Notes: generated from the letters alone by a model not told the origin. DNA of 64,000 nt from Bin55 sp963664665 (GCA_963664665.2 CAXXMH010000004.1:248001-312000); one strand, 5' to 3'; positions 1-8,972 are shown, numbered from the stretch's first letter. Numbers and translations are program-made.

Positions 1-148
1 TCCAAGCTGTCTACGTAGACACTGAGATCCACAGCAACTAGCTTTTGGCGAAATTCCAGTTTATGGAAATTTTCGGGTCACGACGACGGCGAACGATCGT
101 CATACCCCAGATTAGCCGACGTCCTAGTCCAATCTTGTGACATAACTT

Positions 149-184
149 TATATGGCATATATGGCATATATGGCATATATGGCA
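149..184. repeat. Four tandem copies of a 9-bp repeat
   Basis: Four perfect head-to-tail copies of TATATGGCA are followed by a partial fifth (TACATG). They sit about 50 bp before the hicB start, where its promoter would be expected. The 9-bp period is not a multiple of one DNA turn, so copy-number change would alter promoter spacing. HicB-type antitoxins commonly bind DNA upstream of their own operon, so the array could be an operator or a slippage hotspot; that role is inference. Confidence 0.85.
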
Positions 185-237
185 TACATGTCAATCTATA
201 CTTTATAGTATCAACCCAGGAGAGAGAGCGCGAAACT

Positions 238-552
238 TTGGCAAAGTCACGAACGTATTCCGTGGTCATGAGACCATGCGAGGAGACCGGGGTGATCGTC
301 ATAGACCACACAAGCATCCCGGGTCTACATTTAGAAGCACCCAACTTTAACGAGATGTGTGTCGCTATTCAAGAAATGATTCCAGAGTTGATGGGAAATC
401 TAGACCTCCCTAGTGATGTGGATGAAATTATCGTTAAGGTTTTCATGGAGTTGGAAAAATCACGACGACAACAGCCATCCACTCAACCGGGGTTGCGCAC
501 TCGGGTGCTAGTCGAACAGTCACTTGAGGAAGCAGTATTGTCAGCCGCGTAG
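238..552 (+). CDS. hicB: HicB-like antitoxin
   Basis: A 104-residue protein with a HicB-type partial RNase-H-like fold: the N-terminal stretch reads as an initial strand followed by a VIVIDHTSIPGL segment, typical of HicB/DUF1902 proteins. It starts at TTG with a purine-rich ribosome site (AGGAGAGAGAG) just upstream. It lies 6 bp before a HicA toxin gene and so probably neutralises it and represses the operon. The C-terminus (about residues 75-104) has no obvious ribbon-helix-helix or helix-turn-helix that I can assign with confidence. HicB-before-HicA is the less common order but is well known. Confidence 0.78.
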   Translation: MAKSRTYSVVMRPCEETGVIVIDHTSIPGLHLEAPNFNEMCVAIQEMIPELMGNLDLPSDVDEIIVKVFMELEKSRRQQPSTQPGLRTRVLVEQSLEEAVLSAA

Positions 553-558
553 AAGTAA

Positions 559-756
559 TTGAGCAATTTCTATCGCAACATTTCCAAGCAATTAAAGAAA
601 TCCGGTTGGGAAAGGATTCGTAATCCACCCGGAAGCCATGAAATTTGGGCGCATCCTGACAAGCCCAAATTGGAAATCACGGTGCCAAGCAATTTGAAAA
701 GTCGTCACACAGCGAATGCGATCCTAAAGAGTGCGGGACTCCCGAAGTTGCCCTGA
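559..756 (+). CDS. hicA: HicA mRNA-interferase toxin
   Basis: A 65-residue protein of the HicA family, a double-stranded-RNA-binding-like fold that cleaves mRNA on its own. The diagnostic motif is present: a KKSGWERIRNPPGSHEIW segment in which the GSH histidine is the catalytic residue. The C-terminal KSRHTANAILKSAGL stretch matches the family's final helix. Start is TTG at 559, only 6 bp after the hicB stop, so the two are cotranscribed and probably translationally coupled. The gene appears intact. A GC-rich hairpin follows it. Confidence 0.85.
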   Translation: MSNFYRNISKQLKKSGWERIRNPPGSHEIWAHPDKPKLEITVPSNLKSRHTANAILKSAGLPKLP

Positions 757-781
757 GCTTCTACCCTCGGACGCGAAATAG

Positions 782-801
782 CCCCGGAGTTAACCGGGGT
801 T
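782..801 (+). terminator. Hairpin after hicBA
   Basis: CCCCGG-AGTTAA-CCGGGG is a perfect 6-bp stem, 26 bp after the hicA stop. Only two T residues follow, so it is a weak candidate for a Rho-independent terminator. Confidence 0.4.
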
Positions 802-864
802 AAGAGGTGACGTGCAGGTTAAAGCGGCTGCATATGCTTATTAGACTTTACTCTATACCATATC

Positions 865-1239
865 TCAACCATAGTTGCTTGGTTTGTCGCGCTCGGCAAG
901 CCATATCTTGCCTAGCCAATATGTTCCCTTCGTTCCGGTTCGTTTTAATTCACACTCGAATCGATTTTTGGGGAAGTCAAACCACCTGTTCACCTTATCC
1001 GGCTTATCGGTAGAGATACGCGCATCCTGCCAGCGAATGTTCTTCTTGGCGAACTTTCGAACGTGATGTTCCATGCCGCCGTCGCAGTTGCGATGAACTT
1101 CGCGGGCAACGGTAGACGGCGCGATGCCGAGCAGCTGCGCGATGGCGCGTCTGGTGTGCCCACTTGACAAAAGCGCGTCGATCTTGCATCGTTCCACAAG
1201 TGTGTCAGGTGGTGGTATTTGGCTTTGGCCATGAGACAT
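865..1239 (-). pseudogene. IS30-family transposase remnant (N-terminal HTH)
   Basis: From the ATG at 1239 the protein carries the IS30-type N-terminal helix-turn-helix: ER..IDALLSSGHTRRAIAQLLG followed by IAPSTVAREVHRN. After about 50 residues the similarity to transposases ends. The catalytic DDE domain of an IS30 transposase (about 300 more residues) is absent, and the tail reads through unrelated sequence. This is therefore a decayed fragment. No flanking inverted repeats of an intact element were found. It could alternatively be a small domesticated HTH protein, but nothing supports this. Confidence 0.6.
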
Positions 1240-1301
1240 GCCTTGTTGTGTAGTAAACGCAAGCATGCCACAACTGCTTGGCACATTTCAACCAAGACGC
1301 G

Positions 1302-1333
1302 AAAACGGGACGGCCCATGGGCCGTCCCGTTTT
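1302..1333 (-). terminator. Perfect 32-nt palindrome, probable bidirectional terminator
   Basis: A16 + A16 perfect inverted repeat: AAAACGGGACGGCCCA and its exact complement with no spacer, giving a GC-rich stem flanked by A and T runs on both sides. It lies 186 bp beyond the stop of the acyl-CoA dehydrogenase gene (- strand) and works in both orientations. An IS-end origin is possible because the IS30 remnant lies beside it. Confidence 0.7.
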
Positions 1334-1518
1334 AATATCTCATGAAAACCTAGTGTTGCACTTCGGAATGGAATTTAGGAGAGACTGTCGAGAAAGTCCT
1401 AGAACTGCCTCGAAATGCGACACGCACTCAAAAATAATGCAAATGAATCAATAAGATAGGTTTTACGCAGATTGTCTAAATCGAGAATTTCGACAGCCTC
1501 TCAACATGATTCATTTGT

Positions 1519-2685
1519 TCAATAAGAACGTGGCAGTTCAAGTACGTGTTCCGTGATGTAGTTGAGCACCATTTCTTGAGAAATCGGCGCGATGCGCATT
1601 AACCTCGCTTCTCGCCAGTAGCGTTCGACGTGGAACTCTTTTGCATAACCAAAGCCACCGTGAGTCTGGATTGCTTGATCCGCAGCTTGAAAACACGCGT
1701 CCGCAGCTAGCCACTTCGCCATATTGGCTTCTGCGCCGCACCGTAGACCGTTGTCAAGCAGCCAAGAAGCCTTACGAATCATCAATTCCGCTGCATCCAG
1801 TCGCATCCTTGCTTCACCGAGCGGAAACGAAACGCCTTGGTTTTGGCCAATAGGTCGGCCAAATACCACGCGCTCATTTGCGTAGTTGACGGCGCGACGT
1901 AATGCGGCGCGCCCAATCCCCAGTGCTTCAGATGCGACAAGGATTCGTTCTGCATTCAGCCCGTCGAGGATGTGTCGGAAGCCTTTGCCTTCTTCACCTA
2001 CACGATCTGTGACATGAACTGGCAGGTTGTCGTAGACTACCTCACACGTAGCAACCGCGTTTCGACCTAGCTTCGGAATGGGTGAGATCGAGACTTCAGG
2101 TCTTTGCAGTTCCGCGAACAGCAAAGTCATACCTTCAGAGCGACGTTGCACTTTATCTTTACTCTGAGTTCGCGTGAGCAAGAGCACGCGTTCGGAATCA
2201 AGTGCCTTTGTCGTCCACACTTTGCGTCCTTTGACGAGATAGTAGTCGCCGTCGCGCGTGGCGGTGGTGCTAATTGAAGTAGTGTCCGTGCCGGCGTCTG
2301 GCTCGGTTACACCAAAAGCGACGTGCAGGTCACCATTTGCTACCCTGGGGAGGTACTTTTCTTTCATCTCCTCGGAGCCGTACTTCACGACAGGATGCAT
2401 GCCGAAGATAGAGAGATGGATACCGCTCGCTCCATTCATGGCGGCGCCGGATGCTGACACCTCTTCGAGGATGATCGACGCCTCGGTGATGCCTTTGCCG
2501 CTACCTCCATACTCTTCGGGTATGGCTATACCAATCCATCCACCTTCTGCGAGTGCGTTATAGAAGTCCCATGGAAACGTGTGTTCTTCGTCGCACTTCG
2601 CCCAGTATTCATCGGGGAAATCAGTACAGATCCGACTAATGGCGTCTCGGATCATGTCTTGTTCTTCGGTTAACGCAAAGTCCAT
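1519..2685 (-). CDS. Acyl-CoA dehydrogenase
   Basis: At 388 residues this is the normal length for an FAD-dependent acyl-CoA dehydrogenase, which introduces a trans-2,3 double bond into an acyl-CoA thioester. Visible family features are the FAD/substrate segment GVTEPDAGTDTTSI (about residue 125), the central beta-domain, and the C-terminal QTHGGFGYAKEFHVERYWREARL block. The usual C-terminal YEGT catalytic glutamate is replaced by RIAPISQEM. A glutamate in GLNAERI (about residue 240) is where isovaleryl-CoA-type enzymes keep their base, so activity is likely by that residue. The gene diverges from the MaoC/CitE/enoyl-CoA hydratase set, and a joint beta-oxidation-like pathway is a reasonable inference. 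The substrate is unknown. Confidence 0.9.
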   Translation of the reverse strand: MDFALTEEQDMIRDAISRICTDFPDEYWAKCDEEHTFPWDFYNALAEGGWIGIAIPEEYGGSGKGITEASIILEEVSASGAAMNGASGIHLSIFGMHPVVKYGSEEMKEKYLPRVANGDLHVAFGVTEPDAGTDTTSISTTATRDGDYYLVKGRKVWTTKALDSERVLLLTRTQSKDKVQRRSEGMTLLFAELQRPEVSISPIPKLGRNAVATCEVVYDNLPVHVTDRVGEEGKGFRHILDGLNAERILVASEALGIGRAALRRAVNYANERVVFGRPIGQNQGVSFPLGEARMRLDAAELMIRKASWLLDNGLRCGAEANMAKWLAADACFQAADQAIQTHGGFGYAKEFHVERYWREARLMRIAPISQEMVLNYITEHVLELPRSY

Positions 2686-2730
2686 AGATCAAAATATGAG
2701 CATTCGAATGGTGGTAAGGGTACGCCTACA

Positions 2731-3180
2731 GTGTCGGGGAGATTTTTCGAGGAACTGGAAATCGGGATGGAATTCGATCATGAACCCGGTCGTACGGTAA
2801 CCGAAACTGACAACCTATTGTTTACTGCACTGACCCTGAATCCCCAGCCGCTTCATCTAGACGCAGAGTTCGCAAAGAACTCGATTCATGGTCAGATCTT
2901 GGTTAACAGCCTATTCACGATAAGTCTCGTGGTCGGTCTTTCCGTAGGGGACACGACTCTTGGCACGACTATCGGCAATTTAGGATTCGACAAGACTGTG
3001 TTTCCGAATCCCGTGTTTATCGGCGACACGATCAGGGTTTCTTCAAAAGTGATCGCCAAGCGCGAGAGTCGCACTAAACGGGATCGTGGGATCGTGACGT
3101 TTGAGCATCGAGGCGTCAATCAACGTGGTGAAATTGTTTGCCAATGCGAACGTGGCGCCATGATGCTGCGTAAATCATGA
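2731..3180 (+). CDS. MaoC-family (R)-specific acyl-CoA hydratase
   Basis: A 149-residue single hot-dog domain. MaoC-type features: an N-terminal FFEELEIGMEF start typical of the family, a TALTLNPQPLHLDAEFAK segment (the hydratase motif region with N and H), and a C-terminal RGEIVCQCERGAMM strand. Starts at GTG. Its stop overlaps the next start by 4 bp (ATGA), so it is coupled to a CitE-type lyase. The MaoC + CitE pairing is known from itaconate/mesaconate routes, where the hydratase makes citramalyl-CoA or beta-methylmalyl-CoA for the lyase. That specific assignment here is inference. Confidence 0.85.
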   Translation: MSGRFFEELEIGMEFDHEPGRTVTETDNLLFTALTLNPQPLHLDAEFAKNSIHGQILVNSLFTISLVVGLSVGDTTLGTTIGNLGFDKTVFPNPVFIGDTIRVSSKVIAKRESRTKRDRGIVTFEHRGVNQRGEIVCQCERGAMMLRKS

Positions 3181-4082
3181 GACATCCTGATCCCATTCGT
3201 GCACGACGTTCTGTGCACTTCGTGCCGGGACCTAATGAGAAAATGCTCGCGAAATCTCTTGAAAGCGAAGCGGATACCCTTGTCATCGATTTAGAGGATG
3301 CCGTGGCACCAGTCGACAAATTGATCGCGCGAGACGTAATCGCCGATTGGCTTGCGACGGTTGACTTTGGGCGGCAGGAAGTTGCGATCCGACTAAATCC
3401 GCTCGATACTCCTTGGGGACTCGACGATTTAGATGCAACGATGGTGAATCCGCCGCATCTCTATATGATCCCGAAAGCTGAGCGACTAACGGATCTACAA
3501 GTGTTAGACTCGTTGATCACGCAACATGAAATGCATCACTCGTCAGGCGATTTAAACGTTGGGTTACTACTGATAGGGAGCGAAACACCTTTAGGTGTGG
3601 AAAACCTCCATGTTCTCGCTGGAGAACCACGCGTGCGAGGGCTTACTTGGGGCGCCGAGGACCTTGCTGCATCGATCGGCGCGTCTACAAATCGCGACGC
3701 GCATGGGCAATATCTTGGCTTGTTTTCGTCGAGTAGCAATCGGACGGTTTTAGCCGCGAGGTCGAGTGGCGTCCAGCCAATCGACACGGTATTTGTGCGG
3801 TTGAACGATGAAGTTGCGCTCGAGGAGGAATGTCGAAAAGCTGTTGAGATTGGATTTGCAGGAAAATTGACCATTCATCCCAGTCAGATTCCAATCGTCA
3901 ACGAAGCGTTCACGCCTGATTCGGAAGCGATTGAACGGGCACGCCGTTTGATTGAAGCATTCGATGAAGCACGCAAGGAAGGCCGAAATGCTTTCCGATT
4001 TGAAGGGCAAATGGTGGACGCACCGCATCTTTCACAGGCAAAAGACCTTCTTGCTCGGGTCGAAGAGACAGGTATAGCATGA
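3177..4082 (+). CDS. HpcH/HpaI-family CoA-ester lyase (CitE-like)
   Basis: A 301-residue CitE/malyl-CoA lyase-type TIM barrel. It has the opening RRSVHFVPGPNEKMLAKSL, the metal-binding ADTLVIDLEDAV strand (about residue 33), a second metal region TWGAEDLAASIGA (about residue 152), the KLTIHPSQI barrel-closing segment, and the C-terminal GQMVDAPHL signature seen in malyl- and citramalyl-CoA lyases. Predicted reaction: Mg2+-dependent cleavage of a 3-hydroxyacyl-CoA into acetyl- or propionyl-CoA and an oxoacid. It overlaps both neighbours by 4 bp (ATGA), marking one tightly coupled transcript with the MaoC hydratase and the enoyl-CoA hydratase. Confidence 0.88.
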   Translation: MRHPDPIRARRSVHFVPGPNEKMLAKSLESEADTLVIDLEDAVAPVDKLIARDVIADWLATVDFGRQEVAIRLNPLDTPWGLDDLDATMVNPPHLYMIPKAERLTDLQVLDSLITQHEMHHSSGDLNVGLLLIGSETPLGVENLHVLAGEPRVRGLTWGAEDLAASIGASTNRDAHGQYLGLFSSSSNRTVLAARSSGVQPIDTVFVRLNDEVALEEECRKAVEIGFAGKLTIHPSQIPIVNEAFTPDSEAIERARRLIEAFDEARKEGRNAFRFEGQMVDAPHLSQAKDLLARVEETGIA

Positions 4083-4879
4083 AACTAACGCTCAATACGG
4101 ATCGTATGCTCGCACATATCGAGGGTTCGATCGGCTACATGACGTTCAACAATCCACCTCGCCATAACGCACTTTCGCTTGAGATGTGGTCGGGGATTGC
4201 GGACATCATCGATCATTTTGAGTCGGACCCTGACATTCGCGTCGTCGTGATGAGCGGTGCAGGAGGTAAAGCGTTTGTTTCCGGCGCTGACATCAGCGAG
4301 TTCAACAAAGTTCGTGGCAATGCAGCACAGGCTGAGACGTATGGTCAGGCATCGGCTCGAGGTTCGCGTGCTCTAAATACGATGACTAAGCCACTTATCG
4401 CCAAAATCACGGGATACTGTATCGGTGGTGGGTTGGCGACTGCTTTGCAAGCGGATGTGAGATTCGCGACACCGGATAGCACGTTCGGTATTCCGGCGGC
4501 CAAGCTGGGTCTTGGATACGAATACGAGGGTTTAGCGAAGCTCTCACGCATATGTGGACCGGCTCGAGCAAGGGATATCTTGTTTTCAGCGCGGTTTCTA
4601 ACAACGGAGGAAGCCTACGACGCGGGAATCGTTCAATTTGTGTGCGAGCGTGACGAAATCGACGCCGAGGTGAAAGCGTACTGTGAACGGATTGGTGGAA
4701 ATGCGCCTCTTACGATCAAAGCTGCGAAGGCCGCCGTAAACGCTTATGAAAACGGCGGTCAATCCGACGAAGTTCAAGCCGTTCGTGCGCTAGTTCGCGC
4801 TTGCTTCGACTCGTCGGACTATAAAGAAGGTCGTACCGCGTTTGCCGAAAAACGCCGACCTAATTTCACCGGTAACTAA
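4079..4879 (+). CDS. Enoyl-CoA hydratase/isomerase family protein
   Basis: A 266-residue crotonase-fold protein. Oxyanion-hole segments are visible: SGAGGKAFVSGADISEF (about residues 59-76) and the TGYCIGGGLATALQADVRFA helix (about residues 108-127). A glutamate in GYEYEGLAKLSRICG lies near the usual position for substrate activation. Crotonases hydrate, isomerise or decarboxylate CoA esters, and the family does not settle which. The 4-bp overlap with the CitE-like lyase and the abutting next gene place it in the same operon. It contributes to breakdown of an unidentified CoA-activated acid. Confidence 0.88.
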   Translation: MKLTLNTDRMLAHIEGSIGYMTFNNPPRHNALSLEMWSGIADIIDHFESDPDIRVVVMSGAGGKAFVSGADISEFNKVRGNAAQAETYGQASARGSRALNTMTKPLIAKITGYCIGGGLATALQADVRFATPDSTFGIPAAKLGLGYEYEGLAKLSRICGPARARDILFSARFLTTEEAYDAGIVQFVCERDEIDAEVKAYCERIGGNAPLTIKAAKAAVNAYENGGQSDEVQAVRALVRACFDSSDYKEGRTAFAEKRRPNFTGN

Positions 4880-5641
4880 GTGTTGAAAGAAATGGTTGCT
4901 TCCAACGTTGTCTCTGCATGCGTTCTCATTATTGGAAACGAGATTCTGTCGGGACGAACGCAGGATCTAAACCTTCAATATATCGCACAGAGCCTAGGTG
5001 AACAGGGCGTGACGGTGAAGGAAGCGCGGGTGATTCCGGATGAGCGCGACATCATTGTTGACGCTGTGAACTACGCAAGATCGACCTATGACTACGTGCT
5101 GACAACCGGAGGGATTGGTCCGACCCACGACGACATTACGGCGGAATGCATCGCAGCAGCTTTCGATGTGTCTCTGGTCATGCACCCAGAGATCGAACAA
5201 CGAATTCGATTCCGGGAGGCACCACCTGATGTCATGCAGAGTCGACTACTGATGGCGAGGGTGCCGGAAGGTGCGTCATTGATCGAAAACTCTACCGGTG
5301 GTCCACAAGGTTTCTCGATGGCGAACGTCCACGTGATGGCAGGCATTCCGGCGGTGCTTCAGGCCATGCTTCCGAATATTGGATTTAAAGGCGGCGATAC
5401 AGTTAAGTCACGTTCAGTTCGAGCATTCATGGGCGAGAGCGAGATAGCGACCCAGCTAGGGGAGTTGCAAGGACGCGTTCCGAGTGTCGACATAGGGAGT
5501 TACCCATTCCACCGCGAAGGTGTTTACGGCACGACCTTGGTTGTGCGCGGCACCGACCTCCAACAGGTTGAATCAACCGTAGAGGAAATTCGTGGAATCA
5601 TTCGGGCGCGAGGTTCGGAACCAGGGGAAGTGGACGAATGA
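4880..5641 (+). CDS. CinA-like molybdopterin-binding domain protein
   Basis: A 253-residue protein starting at a GTG that directly abuts the preceding stop. It has a MoaB/Mog-type fold like the N-terminal part of CinA: ACVLIIGNEILSGRTQDLN at the start, a TTGGIGPTHDDITAECIAAAF loop (about residue 75), and ENSTGGPQGFSM and VHVMAGIPAV further on. The C-terminal nicotinamide-nucleotide amidase domain of full-length CinA is missing, as in many stand-alone homologues. Stand-alone members are often annotated 'competence/damage-inducible'; their reaction is not well defined. Its role in this catabolic operon is unclear. Confidence 0.78.
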   Translation: MLKEMVASNVVSACVLIIGNEILSGRTQDLNLQYIAQSLGEQGVTVKEARVIPDERDIIVDAVNYARSTYDYVLTTGGIGPTHDDITAECIAAAFDVSLVMHPEIEQRIRFREAPPDVMQSRLLMARVPEGASLIENSTGGPQGFSMANVHVMAGIPAVLQAMLPNIGFKGGDTVKSRSVRAFMGESEIATQLGELQGRVPSVDIGSYPFHREGVYGTTLVVRGTDLQQVESTVEEIRGIIRARGSEPGEVDE

Positions 5642-5684
5642 ACCAACTTAAATTTGGACAAGCAAAGAGGACAAGGGAGCAATC

Positions 5685-6401
5685 GTGAATTTTGAAGGTA
5701 AAAAGGCCATCGTTCTCGGCGGAACATCGGGAATCGGACTAGCCACAACGCAACAGCTGGATGCAGCAGGCGCTACGGTCGTTGCGGGAAGTCGAAGTCA
5801 AGCGCACATTGAGACTGCAGCGGCAGCGACCTCGGATCGTGTTACCTATCGCGTAATCGACGTACTTGACCGCGAAGGGCTAGTAGCGCTTTTTCAAGAG
5901 GAGGCACCATACGATTTCTTGGTAAATTGCGCAACTGGCGGCGCTCGAGCGTCTGGTCCTTTCCTTCAAATGGACTTAGACGGCTTCCAAGGTTCGTTCC
6001 GCAAGCTCTGGGGGTACACAAACTCCGTCCGACTAGGTACGCAATACCTACCCGACGATGGTGCCATCGTGCTAGTCAGCGGTTATCCGGCACGTAAGTC
6101 GAATCCAGGCTCGTCCGCGATTTCAACTGTTGGCAACGCGGTTGAGGGGTTTGCGAGGGCAATCGCACCTGAGATAGCGCCCCGCCGAATAAATGTCGTG
6201 TGTCCGGGCGTCATCGACACCCCGATGTTTGCGCAATCTGGTGATGAGCGTCAACAGTTCCTTAATCAGGCAACCCAACGCATGCTAATCCCACGCGCGG
6301 GTACCGCGGATGAAGTCGCGTCAGCCATCTTGTTTTGTCTTGAAAACGGTTACATGACCGGTGGTACCATTGATGTTGAAGGAGGTGCTCTGTTGCCGTA
6401 G
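5685..6401 (+). CDS. Atypical short-chain dehydrogenase/reductase
   Basis: A 238-residue Rossmann protein with the N-terminal cofactor motif LGGTSGIGLA (residues 11-20) and a C-terminal RINVVCPGVIDTPMF segment typical of classical SDRs. The catalytic YxxxK is missing: the aligned stretch reads SAISTVGNAVEGFARA, so Tyr becomes Ile and Lys becomes Gly. Such Tyr-less SDRs exist as a subfamily, and their reaction cannot be assumed to be alcohol oxidation. Starts at GTG preceded by AAGGGAGC. It may belong to the upstream operon (43-bp gap). Confidence 0.8.
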   Translation: MNFEGKKAIVLGGTSGIGLATTQQLDAAGATVVAGSRSQAHIETAAAATSDRVTYRVIDVLDREGLVALFQEEAPYDFLVNCATGGARASGPFLQMDLDGFQGSFRKLWGYTNSVRLGTQYLPDDGAIVLVSGYPARKSNPGSSAISTVGNAVEGFARAIAPEIAPRRINVVCPGVIDTPMFAQSGDERQQFLNQATQRMLIPRAGTADEVASAILFCLENGYMTGGTIDVEGGALLP

Positions 6402-6488
6402 TTAGTTCAGTGGGATGGTCAATTAAGGCATGTCTCAACCAAACGCTTAAGCCCAATCGCTTTCCGCCTATAGCCGAAGAGTAATGAC

Positions 6489-8066
6489 ATGACTGACATA
6501 GCTGAGACCTTCCAAGCCGTGAGAAGCCGATTGGCGCCATCCGGTCTGCCGACCATCGATTGGACACTCTTCTTTATTTCTGTTGGAACGATTCTGGCAG
6601 CGTGCTTACCCATGCTGCTGTTTCCCGAAGCATCTGTCGAAGTCACATCCAAGATTTACGGATGGATTACGAGTCAGCTCGGGTTGCTCTATCAATGGGC
6701 GGCGATAGGGTGTATGGTTGTGCTTGCCGTTATCGCATTTGGTAAATACGGCAAGGTTCGGCTAGGTGGTGACGACACACCGCGCGAGTACTCGTTATTG
6801 GCGTGGATGGGTATGCTCTTTTGTAGTGGGATCGGCGCGGGTCTGTTGTATTGGACGCCGATCGAGTGGGCGTTCTATCTAGATACGCCGCCGCTTGGTG
6901 TTGAGCGCGACAGTGCAATGGCCGTCGAACTCGCCGCTTCATACGGCATCTTCCATTGGGGGTTTTCGGCGTGGGCGATCTATGCGTTGCCCGCGGTTGC
7001 AATCGCGGTTCCGTATTACCAGCGCAAGGTTCCCTACCTGAGACTGTCAACCGCACTGTGTGGAATTGCTGGCGATGACATCGCAACTCGACCCGCAGGG
7101 CGATTGGTCGATTTCTGTTTCATCATCGCCATGGTCGCGGGTACGGGTACGTCGCTTGGTTTAGCAACGCCTGCGATTGCCGCTTGCATCAGCATGTTGT
7201 TTGGTGTTGACCAGGGCATGGCGCTCGACTCCGCAGTGGCGGTCATCGCAATGTCGCTGTTCGCACTCAGCGTTTATCTTGGATTGGACGCAGGAATCAA
7301 GCGTCTCAGCATGATCAACCTTGGTCTCGGTCTAGTTTTCGTGATGTTTATTCTCGTGGTTGGTCCGACGGTATTCATTTTGGAGACTGGTAGCAACAGT
7401 GTGGGTTTGCTGCTGCAGGACTTCATTCGTATGAACACCTGGACAGATCCTGTGACTGACGCCGGATTCGTGGAAGCATGGACGATCTTTTATTGGGCGT
7501 GGTGGCTGGCATACGCGCCTTTCATGGGGATTTTTGTGTCACGAATTTCGCGTGGCCGCACACTGCGTGAGGTCATCATTGGCATGATTGGGCTCGGTAC
7601 TGCTGGTTGTGCGGTGTTTTTCATCATCATTGGGAACACCGCGATGTGGTTCGACCTCAATGATGTCGTTGCACTTAAGGACTTGGTAATAACTGGCGAC
7701 GAGCCTGTGGCGATTGCCAGATTTGTCGCGGAGTTACCGTTTTACCCGCTCGCTATGGTCATATATCTGGTATTGGCGTTCATATTTATTGCGACGACGT
7801 ACGATTCGGCAAGTTACGTTATCGCAAGCATGGCGACGCAACGTCTGCGAGCAGGCGAGCATCCGATTCGCTGGCATCGAGTTTTCTGGGCATTCATGCT
7901 CATCGTGTTGCCGATTACCTTGATGTATATAGACGACCTGACCGCGGTTAAAAACGCATCGATCATTGCCTCTATACCACTCCTTGTCATATTCGTTTTG
8001 ATAACGATTGCGCTATTCAAGGAGTTGAAAGACGACGACGAACGGCGCGTGAAGTCGGCAACGTGA
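6489..8066 (+). CDS. BCCT-family transporter
   Basis: A 525-residue membrane protein with about 12 predicted transmembrane helices. It belongs to the betaine/carnitine/choline transporter family, which imports quaternary-ammonium or sulfonium solutes with Na+ or H+. The family signature is clear: WTIFYWAWWLAYAPFMGIF followed by VSRISRGRTLREVI (about residues 330-362), plus an early SLLAWMGMLFCSGIGAGLLYW segment that forms the glycine-rich TM region. The Trp-rich substrate box is present. There is no long C-terminal osmosensory domain; the tail ends in a short charged stretch. The neighbouring CoA-ester enzymes make uptake for catabolism more likely than osmoprotection, by inference. Confidence 0.92.
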   Translation: MTDIAETFQAVRSRLAPSGLPTIDWTLFFISVGTILAACLPMLLFPEASVEVTSKIYGWITSQLGLLYQWAAIGCMVVLAVIAFGKYGKVRLGGDDTPREYSLLAWMGMLFCSGIGAGLLYWTPIEWAFYLDTPPLGVERDSAMAVELAASYGIFHWGFSAWAIYALPAVAIAVPYYQRKVPYLRLSTALCGIAGDDIATRPAGRLVDFCFIIAMVAGTGTSLGLATPAIAACISMLFGVDQGMALDSAVAVIAMSLFALSVYLGLDAGIKRLSMINLGLGLVFVMFILVVGPTVFILETGSNSVGLLLQDFIRMNTWTDPVTDAGFVEAWTIFYWAWWLAYAPFMGIFVSRISRGRTLREVIIGMIGLGTAGCAVFFIIIGNTAMWFDLNDVVALKDLVITGDEPVAIARFVAELPFYPLAMVIYLVLAFIFIATTYDSASYVIASMATQRLRAGEHPIRWHRVFWAFMLIVLPITLMYIDDLTAVKNASIIASIPLLVIFVLITIALFKELKDDDERRVKSAT

Positions 8067-8111
8067 ATTGGATTAAACTATCGCGTCTCCATTGAGAACC
8101 TGAGTAGGACG

Positions 8112-8972
8112 GTGCTAACACTCACGGCGGAACAGCGCGAGCAATGGGAATCTGACGGGTATTTGGTTATCCGCGGCGCTCTGAGCGCCGAGGAAGTAGG
8201 TTTTTTCTGCGACGAAATCGATCGCATTCGTCGAATCCCGGGATATGAACCAATTCGTGGTGAAAACGTTCCGATAGGCCACTACGGCTGGTTACCACAT
8301 GCCACGAGTTTGGATAACAATGAATTCATGGATCGGCGCGACCTATTGCCTTACGGCAAGCAATTCGTTGACTTGATTGATCGTCCGAATATTTTCGACC
8401 TCGTCGTCGACATCATGGGCCCATATATCGCACTAAGTATGTCGCAGGCAATCGTTCGCGGACCCACTGGCAAGTTTCCCGGCTACACGCACACCGATGG
8501 TGGTGAAGCACTAAGACGGATACAGGTATCTGATTCGAGTCCGCCGCTTGCCTTGAAAGCGCTCTATTTCCTCACGGATACGTCCGAACCGGAGATGGGG
8601 AACTTAACGATCTTTCCCGGAAGTCACAAGCGTCAAATTCCATATGACGCGCCGGAACCGATGAATCCATACTCTGAAGGCTCTAAGCAGATCTTGGCGC
8701 AAGCGGGCGATTGCGTGCTGTTCCCGCACGCCATGTGGCACGGTCCTTGTCGCAACTCTTCTGGACGAGCGCGGAAGACCCTTCTCTACAACTACTGCCA
8801 GTTGTTCATGCGCCAGTACGACTTCCAGGTAACGTCGAATATCGCTGAATGGTGTACGCCTCGTCAGCGACGGCTTCTAGGCGACTTGGGATACGACTTC
8901 CGACCTGGTTCGTACTTTTATGTGCCAGTCGATCAGGAGGACGTGATCCTGCAAAGAGAAACCGCAAGTTAG
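8112..8972 (+). CDS. Phytanoyl-CoA dioxygenase (PhyH) family oxygenase
   Basis: A 286-residue Fe(II)/2-oxoglutarate oxygenase of the PhyH type. The metal triad is visible as HTD in GYTHTDGGEA (about residue 125) and the distal His in LFPHAMWHGPCRN (about residue 210), with an Arg for 2-oxoglutarate shortly after. Opens at GTG with the usual EQREQWESDGYLVIRGALS start. Members hydroxylate diverse small molecules, including CoA esters, ectoine and secondary metabolites, so the substrate is not given by sequence. Its 3' end overlaps the convergent gamma-glutamyltransferase gene by 4 bp. Confidence 0.88.
   Translation: MLTLTAEQREQWESDGYLVIRGALSAEEVGFFCDEIDRIRRIPGYEPIRGENVPIGHYGWLPHATSLDNNEFMDRRDLLPYGKQFVDLIDRPNIFDLVVDIMGPYIALSMSQAIVRGPTGKFPGYTHTDGGEALRRIQVSDSSPPLALKALYFLTDTSEPEMGNLTIFPGSHKRQIPYDAPEPMNPYSEGSKQILAQAGDCVLFPHAMWHGPCRNSSGRARKTLLYNYCQLFMRQYDFQVTSNIAEWCTPRQRRLLGDLGYDFRPGSYFYVPVDQEDVILQRETAS

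Noticed and set aside
149..184. Tandem repeat as a mini CRISPR array
   Set aside because: Units are 9 bp and contiguous without spacers; no cas genes.
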